Origin: Verrucomicrobiales bacterium
GTDB taxonomy: Bacteria > Verrucomicrobiota > Verrucomicrobiia > Verrucomicrobiales > Verrucomicrobiaceae
DNA: 19,807 bases
Assembly (NCBI GenBank): GCA_003506995.1
Contig: DNXB01000028.1
Location: forward strand, 1,598-21,404
Direction of reading: 5' to 3'
Positions 1-6,543 of this stretch are shown here, in pieces. Below the pieces are notes generated by a model. The model was not told the DNA's origin and searched no databases. It worked only from the letters and a program-made list of their open reading frames with translations. The position numbers were made by a program, and so were the translations under genes. Position 1 is the first letter of the stretch. The number at the start of each line of letters is the position of its first letter.

Positions 1-139
1 AGAGGCCATCATGCACTTTCGCGCCGGCAGGAAGATTCTTTTCGCACTAAAGGAGAAGGGCCAGCTTGATGAGGTGGGTGCCGCGTGGATCCCCAGTTTC
101 GAAAAGGCCATGGATGAAACCGCCTTGTTGGGAAAATAG
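1..139 (+). CDS. possible 3' end of an unrecognised protein (partial)
   Basis: An open plus-strand frame enters from the left edge (codon phase starting at base 2) and ends at a TAG at 137-139, giving about 45 residues. The peptide is hydrophilic and looks protein-like, with alternating charged and hydrophobic residues (for example ILFALKEKGQLDEVGAAW near the middle). I do not recognise a family. It would be the C-terminus of a gene that starts outside the window. The same frame continues after the stop: an ATG follows directly at 140 and runs to a TGA at 284-286 (48 codons), so this could be one decayed gene. A competing minus-strand frame covers 47-235 with no recognisable content. Low confidence either way. 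Confidence 0.3.
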   Translation, partial: EAIMHFRAGRKILFALKEKGQLDEVGAAWIPSFEKAMDETALLGK

Positions 140-244
140 ATGGACGGCTTGCTTGACCAACTCTGTTTGTTTATGAGCAGATATGCGCGCGCCTGCAAGA
201 TCGGTGCCCGGTTCAAGCAAGACGCCATCTACCATGTCAGCAGT

Positions 245-487
245 GGCACGCTTTTGTCAGCCATTGCGATCACCGGCGCAGCCTGAAGCCCATCACCCAA
301 TTTACGCAACGCGCGAGATTCCGCAGCCGCACAATCCGGCGATCTGGGCGGATTGATGTTGTCCTTCGCTGGCGAGCTTTGCACATAACAAGCGCGTTTT
401 CTGCCATCCCGTCGTCGCCTTGCGATAGCGCTAGGCAATTTCGGCGGCCAGCTCGGGCCGCCCCAGTTGAATAGGTCTTCGTGCCAT
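245..487 (-). pseudogene. decayed transposase N-terminus (helix-turn-helix, IS630-like)
   Basis: From an ATG at 485-487, preceded on the minus strand by AAAGGA, the frame reads MARRPIQLGRPELAAEIA and then a TAG at 431-433. It resumes as RYRKATTGWQKTRLLCAK and later SAQIAGLCGCGISRVA, and meets a TAA at 302-304. Shifting frame after the TAA recovers WVMGFR. Joined together, this matches the layout of the helix-turn-helix N-terminus of IS630-type transposases: a basic start, a long helix, 'the QIA..CG.S...V..WV..FR' recognition unit. The first stop stands where Glu would be expected (AAEIA-E-RYRK), so one base change explains it. No DDE catalytic region follows before the left edge. The family call is pattern recognition, not a search result. 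It is a remnant and not functional. Confidence 0.55.
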
Positions 488-556
488 GACCGTCCTTTAC
501 AACAGCTCATCCTATATTACCCACGATTATTTGATCAGATTGGTATGATTCTACAA

Positions 557-593
557 CTCGTGCGCAGAGGAAGACGTGAGTCTTCTGCACGAG
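557..593. repeat. inverted repeat / strong hairpin, first of a tandem pair
   Basis: The inner stem GAAGAC (570-575) pairs perfectly with GTCTTC (580-585) across the tetraloop GTGA. The outer stem CTCGTGC (557-563) pairs perfectly with GCACGAG (587-593). Six bases on the left and one on the right are unpaired between the two stems. It lies 59-95 bases downstream of the FG-GAP gene stop (652-654) on the minus strand. There is no T-run on either side, so it is not a textbook intrinsic terminator. It could be a REP-like palindrome, a transcript-end stabiliser or part of the decayed mobile element next to it. Confidence 0.5.
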
Positions 594-610
594 CGTCGCC
601 AAGGCTCCGC

Positions 611-635
611 AGAAGGCACGCTCACGCGTGCTTCT
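611..635 (-). terminator. hairpin just downstream of the FG-GAP gene, terminator or REP-like
   Basis: GCACGC (616-621) pairs with GCGTGC (626-631) around a TCAC loop. AGAA (611-614) extends the stem with TTCT (632-635), leaving one bulged G at 615. This is a 10-bp stem beginning 16 bases after the FG-GAP gene stop on the minus strand, in the right place to end or protect the operon transcript. No poly-T tract follows. Together with the hairpin at 557-593 it forms a tandem pair, so a REP-like origin is equally possible. Confidence 0.4.
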
Positions 636-651
636 ACGAGATGCGGCGTGC

Positions 652-2655
652 TCACTTCGCCTTCGGATTGCGCATGTAATACAAGTGCCCGTCCTCGGCG
701 CCGCCGACGAAGTCGGGGAGGCTATCCGCATTGAAATCGACCGTCGTGGGGCTGACGTCATGGCCTTCGATGTTGGCGTCGGAGAGGAGGCCCATGTCGG
801 TGAAGAACCACTTGCCGTCGGCTGCGCTTTCCTGGCGGAGGAAGTTGGCGTTCGCGGAGTTCAGCAGGATGTCGAGCTGGCCGTCTTGATCCCAGTCCAT
901 GATGCAGAGCTTGCGACGTCCGCTCTTGCCTGCGATGCCGGCATTGAGGCGCAGAGGTTCGCCGGGCGTCATGGCGACGGGTGTCTTCACTTTGAGATGT
1001 TCCAGGGCCTTGTCGAGCAAGCCGGGCTTCTGCATCTCTTTGGAGGCACAAATCACTCGCTGTGGATGCTTCAACACGAGTTTGTCGCCCTGCTTCGCAC
1101 GCTCGAAAAACGCGAGGTAGCCTTCCTGATCGAGCATGACGAGGTCGGTGAGGTCGTCCTTGTTCCAATCGACTCCGACGGGCGTGGTGCGCCATTGTGT
1201 GAGCAGCGCTTTGCCCTCAGGACGCAGCCAGCCATAGGCGAGATGCGGCTGCTCGCCGTTCCATTCGACCTCGATGGGCTGCGCGGCAGCGAGCTGGGGC
1301 TTCTGGCGTGTGCCGATGTTTTGATACCACACGACTTTGCCGAGGATGGAGTTCAAAAGAAGGTCCGGCAGGCCGTCGTGGTCCCAATCGGCGATGGTTT
1401 GCGTGGTGTAGCCCCATTTGGCCTCGCAGGGGCCTTGGATGCTGCCGTTGGGTCCGGCCATGGGACGGATGACTTTGCCTGCGGCTTCAAGTTTGACCGG
1501 CGCGGCCCATTTCGGCTGCTCCACGCCTTTGCCGCTGAGGTTTTCAATGAAGGCGACATAACCAGCAGTGTTGCCGCAGATGAGATCGGTGTCGCCATCG
1601 CCATCCCAGTCGAAACCGACGGGCGTGACGAGCGAACCGAATTTCACCTGATCCGCCTCCTGCTGGAAGTAGCGCGGCTCGGCAAACACAGGCACCTTGT
1701 TTTCAAACCTGCCAGTGTGCTCGATGAAGGCCACGCGACCGTCCTCATCACCCACGATGAGATCGAGATCGCCGTCCTTGTCCCAGTCGATGGCCGTGGG
1801 CGTGATCATCTCGAGGTCCATGGTGAGGTAGCGGCCCGTGTCGGCCTTGAGGCGCACGCCGAGCGCATACTTCGGCTTGGTGCGCGTGCCGATGTTTTGA
1901 AAATAGGTGAAGCCGTCGAGGAACTCGCCGCAGAGCAGGTCGAGGTCGCCGTCACCGTCGAAGTCGCCGAAATTCGGCGAAGGCCAGCCATAGGTTTCCA
2001 CCGGCCGGTCGGTGGCCATGACCTTTTTTGGCTTGTCATACTTCGGCGCCTCGTTGGTGCCGGTGTTGAGCAGCACATAAACATAACCGCGCAGCGGGCC
2101 GTTCATCCAGCGGCCGTTTTCAGTGTAGGCGTTGTCCCAGCCGTATTCCGTCCAGTCACCGACGCCGACGATGAGGTCGTTTTTGCCATCGCCGTCGTAA
2201 TCGACCATGCGCCACATGTTGGCGCGGACTTTGTTCATGTGGATGTTGGAGGGCGGGCCGAGCTTCACCGCCTGCTCGATGCCGGTCTTGAGGAAATCGG
2301 GATGCGCATGGCCGGGTGTGAGCACGACCGGTTTGCCGTCGATGTAGCTCACTTGGACATTTTGAGCGCCTTTGCTGATGCGTTTCGCCGGTTTGAAAAC
2401 GGGCATCTTGTTTTTTGACGTGTCACCGCTGACATTTTCGAAGAAGTAGATGCCGTTGTAGGGCTTGTCCGGGCAGTTCACCACGAGATCGAGATCGCCA
2501 TCGCCATCGAAGTCCATCGGCAGCGGCCAGGCCCACAAGCCGACGCCAAGATCGACGACGAGGCCGGGGTTGTTGTACTTGAGCGGCATGAGCGTGTCGG
2601 CGGCAAAGGAATGCCCGCAAAGGAGCGCAAAAAGTGTGATTGGAAGAAGCTTCAT
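652..2655 (-). CDS. secreted FG-GAP/VCBS-repeat calcium-binding protein
   Basis: A 667-residue protein with an N-terminal signal peptide (MKLLPITLFALLCGHSFAA, cleavage near residue 19). It carries nine DxDxDG-type calcium-binding loops at about residues 48-56, 152-160, 231-239, 290-298, 349-357, 423-431, 496-504, 587-595 and 640-648, as in MDFDGDGDLDL and FDWDGDGDTDL. The loops are spaced about 50-100 residues apart and are followed by strand motifs such as YFQNIGTRTKPKY, the pattern of integrin-like FG-GAP/VCBS beta-propellers. The last copies are degenerate (VDWNKDDLTDL, VDFNADSLPDF). Members of this family are usually extracellular and used for binding or scaffolding; no catalytic motif is visible. 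It is the last gene of the left cluster, 36 bases after the isomerase-like gene. The leader is pyrimidine-rich with no clear Shine-Dalgarno sequence, but the signal peptide fixes the start. Confidence 0.85.
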   Translation of the reverse strand: MKLLPITLFALLCGHSFAADTLMPLKYNNPGLVVDLGVGLWAWPLPMDFDGDGDLDLVVNCPDKPYNGIYFFENVSGDTSKNKMPVFKPAKRISKGAQNVQVSYIDGKPVVLTPGHAHPDFLKTGIEQAVKLGPPSNIHMNKVRANMWRMVDYDGDGKNDLIVGVGDWTEYGWDNAYTENGRWMNGPLRGYVYVLLNTGTNEAPKYDKPKKVMATDRPVETYGWPSPNFGDFDGDGDLDLLCGEFLDGFTYFQNIGTRTKPKYALGVRLKADTGRYLTMDLEMITPTAIDWDKDGDLDLIVGDEDGRVAFIEHTGRFENKVPVFAEPRYFQQEADQVKFGSLVTPVGFDWDGDGDTDLICGNTAGYVAFIENLSGKGVEQPKWAAPVKLEAAGKVIRPMAGPNGSIQGPCEAKWGYTTQTIADWDHDGLPDLLLNSILGKVVWYQNIGTRQKPQLAAAQPIEVEWNGEQPHLAYGWLRPEGKALLTQWRTTPVGVDWNKDDLTDLVMLDQEGYLAFFERAKQGDKLVLKHPQRVICASKEMQKPGLLDKALEHLKVKTPVAMTPGEPLRLNAGIAGKSGRRKLCIMDWDQDGQLDILLNSANANFLRQESAADGKWFFTDMGLLSDANIEGHDVSPTTVDFNADSLPDFVGGAEDGHLYYMRNPKAK

Positions 2656-2691
2656 GGTCGGAAAGGAACGGTCGGGAGTGGAAAGGTCATG

Positions 2692-4296
2692 CTAGGCGAG
2701 GCGCACATCGCCACACAAGGAAACATGCAGCCCAAGCTCGCGCAGGGCGGCGGCCTTGATGCGGGCGGCGCGGTGCGCCTGCTTTTCATTGGGACAATAG
2801 ACGACCTGAATGTGGTTCGACTGGTGGCGGGCCATCATCTGGTCGCGTGACACGCCTTTGAGCACCGTGTGCATGATCGGCCACTGCGGCGTCGTCTCCT
2901 GCCAGCGGCGATTCGTTTCGGCCTCCGGCAGTTTCACCACCTCGGCGACGCCGATGTCGCAATGCAGAGCGCCATTCATCACAAACACGCGGCTCCAGAC
3001 GATGTGACCCGGTTTGCTGACGCCTTTCAAGGTGCCACCACCGAGACGGAAGTACATGCTCGGCTGGCGCTCGCTGCTCGCGCCTTTCCAACCGCCGATG
3101 AAGTGCGCGGGCGGTGCCGCGCCGCTGATTAGCAGCACCCAGACGTAATCCTTGCCAAATTTTTGACCCCAGCGCAGATCGTGCAGCGTGTTCTCCGGCG
3201 CAAAGCCAAGCTCCCTCCACAAGCGATAGGTCACGAGTCCATCGAGACCGGCGCATTCATCGACCTCGTTGAAATGCGGTAGCGCCTCGCCCGCAAACAG
3301 CACGCGCTTGCCATCCACGCTGCGCACCGGCGGACGATCCGCGTTGTTGAGCATGCCTTCGACGAGATCGCTCGCGGGCGTGAGATCCTTGAGTCCCTGC
3401 TGATACTGGATGCCGATGGCGTCGCAGCCGAATTCATCCGCCAGCCGCACGGCGGCGACGTACATTTTGCATTGCAGCAGCATCTGCGGCTCCGTCAGCT
3501 CCGTGGCTTCATCGGTGCCGAGCTTCATTTGCAGGCCCTTGCGCTTCAGCCAGGCATAAACGGCCGCCGCGTCGGCATCGCTGACGTGTTGCATCGCCGC
3601 GTAAAGCGTGGACTGGCTGAGACGCTCCTTGAAGCAGCCGGTGGCATGCAGCAGGTCGTCAGGAATGATCGCGTTGAACATGCCCATGCAGCCTTCATCG
3701 AACACACCGAGGATGGCCTTGTGATGGCGGAAACGACGACCGAAATCACTCCCAAGTTTTTCGTCTTCCGCAGGCAGCTTCAGCAGCGGCAGGGCGCGGA
3801 CGTGGGATTGATCATGCGTGACCTTGCCGGTGGTCAGCCACTCGTTCAGGCCGGTGGTGAAGAACGAATCGGTGAACGTCTCGCTCCACAGCGTCGAGTA
3901 AGTCACACCCGCCTTCGTGAGCGAGGCGTTGAGGTTCAGCAGACCCACCAAGCCCGGCCACTGGCCGCTCCAGTTCGCCACGGTGAGGATCGGGCCGCGA
4001 TGCGTCGTCAGTCCGGCCAGCACATGATGCGAATACTGCCACACGGCCTCCGCCACGATCAGCGGCGCGTCGGGATCAATGCCACGAAACACCTCGATGC
4101 CCTCGCGCTGGCTGGCGATGAAGCCGTGTTTCTTCTTCGCGTCATACGGGTGCGCTCGTTTGACCTCGAAGCCCTCGGCTTTGAGAGCTTTCGTGAGCGC
4201 GTCCTCCATGGCCTTCTGGGCAGGCCAGCAGGTTTGGTTGGCGGCGAGACGAAGATCGCCACTGGCGATGAGCTGGATGGTTGGTTTGGCTGGCAT
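2692..4296 (-). CDS. L-fucose/L-arabinose isomerase-like protein
   Basis: A 534-residue protein without a signal peptide, so cytoplasmic. The segment around residues 96-135 (TVANWSGQWPGLVGLLNLN, then KAGVTYSTLWSETFTD) and the C-terminal HQSNHIQVVY (about 501-510) are typical of proteins annotated as fucose isomerase in Planctomycetes and Verrucomicrobia. These share the FucI/AraA fold and would interconvert an aldose and a ketose using a divalent metal. Acidic and histidine residues that could serve the metal site lie in VFDEGCMGM (about 198-206), GEALPHFNEVDE (about 336-347) and the C-terminal His pair, but I cannot assign the ligands without an alignment. It is somewhat shorter than E. coli FucI (about 590 residues). 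The gene lies between a secreted glycosidase (91 bases upstream) and the FG-GAP gene, which fits a role on a released sugar. Sugar specificity is unknown. Confidence 0.7.
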   Translation of the reverse strand: MPAKPTIQLIASGDLRLAANQTCWPAQKAMEDALTKALKAEGFEVKRAHPYDAKKKHGFIASQREGIEVFRGIDPDAPLIVAEAVWQYSHHVLAGLTTHRGPILTVANWSGQWPGLVGLLNLNASLTKAGVTYSTLWSETFTDSFFTTGLNEWLTTGKVTHDQSHVRALPLLKLPAEDEKLGSDFGRRFRHHKAILGVFDEGCMGMFNAIIPDDLLHATGCFKERLSQSTLYAAMQHVSDADAAAVYAWLKRKGLQMKLGTDEATELTEPQMLLQCKMYVAAVRLADEFGCDAIGIQYQQGLKDLTPASDLVEGMLNNADRPPVRSVDGKRVLFAGEALPHFNEVDECAGLDGLVTYRLWRELGFAPENTLHDLRWGQKFGKDYVWVLLISGAAPPAHFIGGWKGASSERQPSMYFRLGGGTLKGVSKPGHIVWSRVFVMNGALHCDIGVAEVVKLPEAETNRRWQETTPQWPIMHTVLKGVSRDQMMARHQSNHIQVVYCPNEKQAHRAARIKAAALRELGLHVSLCGDVRLA

Positions 4297-4299
4297 GGT

Positions 4300-4319
4300 C
4301 CCGGATTGTGGCCTCCGGG
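4300..4319 (-). promoter_or_regulatory. hairpin immediately upstream of the isomerase-like start codon
   Basis: On the minus strand CCCGGA pairs perfectly with TCCGGG across the 8-base loop GGCCACAA. The stem ends three bases before the ATG (4294-4296). The only Shine-Dalgarno-like string, GGAGG, is split between the left stem arm and the loop. The structure could mask ribosome entry or reflect chance in GC-rich DNA. The rest of the 91-base gap to the glycosidase gene shows no promoter I would defend. Confidence 0.3.
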
Positions 4320-4387
4320 CCGCCCAAACAGCAAGCCATCTCTTCAGCGCATCCTTGGCATGCGGGTGACGATTCTTGATCTTACCA

Positions 4388-6484
4388 TTACTTTTCTAAC
4401 GGCACTTGGAATCGCGCATCGTCCCACGCAAACGGCGGGCGCTTGCCGAGCAGCAGGTCGTAGATTGTGTGGTTCGTCTTCATCATCTCGGTCAGCATGT
4501 CCTTCCACGGTCGGTCCGCCACGCTGATAAGGCCGGTGTTGTAGCTCTCGCCGTTGTATTGGCTGAACCAGCGGCCCGTGGTGGCCTGATCGACGAGCGT
4601 GAACCACTCGATGCCGATGACGAAGCCGAGCGCGGCGCTTTGCTCGACGTAGTTTCGATACGCGAGACCGCGCTCCTGCTGCGTGCTGACCTCGCGCCCG
4701 CCAATGAGGCCGCTGTCCTTTGGAGAGGCCCAGAAGAACTCGCTGAGCATCATCGGCTTGCCACCGGTCCATTCGTGAAAGCGTTTCAACGCGGCTGTAT
4801 CGACGCCGTAGGTGTAGTAGTTGTAGGACACGACATCGACATGCTTGCCCATGATGCGGCAGAGTTGCTCGTCCTCGATGGTGATCGGCTGAAGGCGGCT
4901 GCCGATCAGCAGATGATTCGCGTCATGCTGACGAAACGCCTTCTCGATCTGCGTGAAGTAGGTTTCGAGGAAGGTGCCGACAAAGGCCTTCACGTCCGCT
5001 TTGGCTGCGTCGGTCGTCACGGCGAGGCCGGTGTCGATCAATGCATCAAACGAAGTCGCTTTGGCCTGCCAGGCGATATTGAAGGCATCCACCGTGCTGT
5101 ATTTCGATTTCAAAGCGGCCACGAACTCGCGTTTGCACGCGTGCTTGCCATCCAGTGACGGGATCACACGCGGCAGTTCGTCGTAGCGCGGCTCATTCAC
5201 GATGAACCAGCCGATGAGCTGCGAATCATTCGCGCGCTTCGGAACCTCGCGGGCGATGTTCTCGGCGATCTTCGCCGCCGTGGCGGCATCGAACGGGTCC
5301 CACACCTCATGCGCACCGGGAATGCGTGGCACGCCCTCCCACTCGTTGATCGGCAGATGCGCCACATACGGGAAAGCTGCCTTGGGCGTGGGACTGAAGG
5401 CACCAATCGAATTGAAGCCCCATTTCCGCACGCGGTCGATCATCCGCGTGGCGTGGGATTCGTAGTCATAGGCTGCACCGAACTTCTTGATCACGTTGGC
5501 GATGTAGAACGAGAAATGGTCCGGTTTGCCCTCGCGAAACGCCGTCGAGAACTCGCTGTCGAGCTTCGGCAGCCACTCGTAGATGCCCTCGCGGCCCTTC
5601 ACATAAGTATAGTCGTCGTTTGGCGCGAAACCGCAGACGCCGAGGTGGAAGAACGCGTTTCCATCGGGATCGACGAGCCAGGTTTTGTTCGGCTTCTGCT
5701 CCACATGGAAGAAGCCGGTCTTCTTCAGCCCAAGCGATTCACCACTGCCCGGAAGGCCGCCGAAACGATCCAGCTTCGGCGTCGCGATGCCCGCGTAGTA
5801 GGTTTTGTCCGCTTCCACGTCGGCTTTCAGGTCTTCGAGGCTTAACAGCTTGTTCGGAAACGTGTCCTTCAAGCTCTGGCCGAAGGGATCGATCAACTTC
5901 GTCACCGAGGCGAGATCGGAGGTCACTTTGATCTTCGCGACCGTTTTGTCCGTACCATAGGGCACGATGAACTGCCAATGATACACCGCCCAGTTCCACT
6001 CACGGTTGTCCGTGAGCTGCTGAAAGGCGTATTCGGGCGTCTGAATGCTCAAGCTCTGCCCCTGCGCGTTTTTCACCATGAAGCTCGTGCCATTCAGACT
6101 CGCGATGTGCGGCGGCGTGGCCTTCTCCGCTGGGAAAACGCCTTCTTTGTCCGCAATCCGCCACGAACCGCCCTTCGCGAAGCCGATGTCGATGAGCATC
6201 GTCATTTTCCACGCCTTCACATCGCCCGGCACGCTGTTGAAGATGACCGTGATCTCATCTTTCGAAGTCGAGACGAGACATTCCGCCCCGCCTTCATACT
6301 TGATGGTCGTCTGCGTGCCCGCCGCCTTCACCTCAATGATTTTGCGAGCCGCTTCAAACTCCGGGTAGGTCAACGTGAAGCTCCCCAGACTGCCTGCGCC
6401 GATTTCGATGCCCGCGTTGGTGATTTTGAACTCAGCGGCGAAGACGCTGAAGCTGGTAAGAAGAAGCAAAAACAGGGATTTCAT
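4388..6484 (-). CDS. secreted clan GH-A glycoside hydrolase, GH50 agarase-like
   Basis: A 698-residue protein with a signal peptide (MKSLFLLLLTSFSVFAA). Residues 20 to about 240 look like a beta-rich, carbohydrate-binding-type N-terminal region. A (beta/alpha)8-type domain starts near 259 with WLVDPDGNAFFHLGV. Clan GH-A catalytic signatures are visible: GWFIVNEPRYDE with acid/base Glu421 after Asn420, and MMLSEFFW with probable nucleophile Glu572. The 151-residue separation and the N-terminal accessory region resemble GH50 beta-agarases; GH42-like or a new subfamily is possible. It would cleave a beta-linked galactan-type or other polysaccharide outside the cytoplasm, but the substrate is not proven. 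The neighbours are a secreted FAD oxidoreductase 59 bases upstream and an isomerase-like gene downstream. An upstream in-frame ATG at 6503-6505 is followed by CGA and TGA, so 6484 is the first usable start. Confidence 0.8.
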   Translation of the reverse strand: MKSLFLLLLTSFSVFAAEFKITNAGIEIGAGSLGSFTLTYPEFEAARKIIEVKAAGTQTTIKYEGGAECLVSTSKDEITVIFNSVPGDVKAWKMTMLIDIGFAKGGSWRIADKEGVFPAEKATPPHIASLNGTSFMVKNAQGQSLSIQTPEYAFQQLTDNREWNWAVYHWQFIVPYGTDKTVAKIKVTSDLASVTKLIDPFGQSLKDTFPNKLLSLEDLKADVEADKTYYAGIATPKLDRFGGLPGSGESLGLKKTGFFHVEQKPNKTWLVDPDGNAFFHLGVCGFAPNDDYTYVKGREGIYEWLPKLDSEFSTAFREGKPDHFSFYIANVIKKFGAAYDYESHATRMIDRVRKWGFNSIGAFSPTPKAAFPYVAHLPINEWEGVPRIPGAHEVWDPFDAATAAKIAENIAREVPKRANDSQLIGWFIVNEPRYDELPRVIPSLDGKHACKREFVAALKSKYSTVDAFNIAWQAKATSFDALIDTGLAVTTDAAKADVKAFVGTFLETYFTQIEKAFRQHDANHLLIGSRLQPITIEDEQLCRIMGKHVDVVSYNYYTYGVDTAALKRFHEWTGGKPMMLSEFFWASPKDSGLIGGREVSTQQERGLAYRNYVEQSAALGFVIGIEWFTLVDQATTGRWFSQYNGESYNTGLISVADRPWKDMLTEMMKTNHTIYDLLLGKRPPFAWDDARFQVPLEK

Positions 6485-6505
6485 GCGATCCCGGCTTCAT
6501 CGCAT
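6483..6505 (-). promoter_or_regulatory. perfect 7-bp inverted repeat enclosing the glycosidase start codon
   Basis: On the minus strand the transcript would read ATGCGAT, a 9-base loop GAAGCCGGG, then ATCGCAT, whose last AT belongs to the ATG start codon at 6482-6484. The weak Shine-Dalgarno-like GGGA straddles the loop and the right arm. A hairpin here would hold the initiation site. The left arm itself contains a two-codon mini-frame (ATG CGA TGA). Confidence 0.35.
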
Positions 6506-6543
6506 TTCCCGGCGCGGATGCACGCTTCAATTGAGTCGTGCGG

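Noticed and set aside
173..286. DAIYHVSSG in a plus-strand frame, faintly like the start of a REP-associated tyrosine transposase (Y1_Tnp)
   Set aside because: Only about eight residues match, the residues after them do not follow the family, and the frame ends soon after. It would be tempting beside the hairpins, but the support is too thin.
628..2418. A 596-codon plus-strand open frame
   Set aside because: It is antisense to the FG-GAP gene, whose signal peptide and nine calcium loops are unambiguous. The plus-strand product has no recognisable feature.
3472..4527. A 351-codon plus-strand open frame
   Set aside because: It is antisense to the isomerase-like gene and runs into the glycosidase gene end. 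It has no domain, and the composition is typical of a shadow frame.
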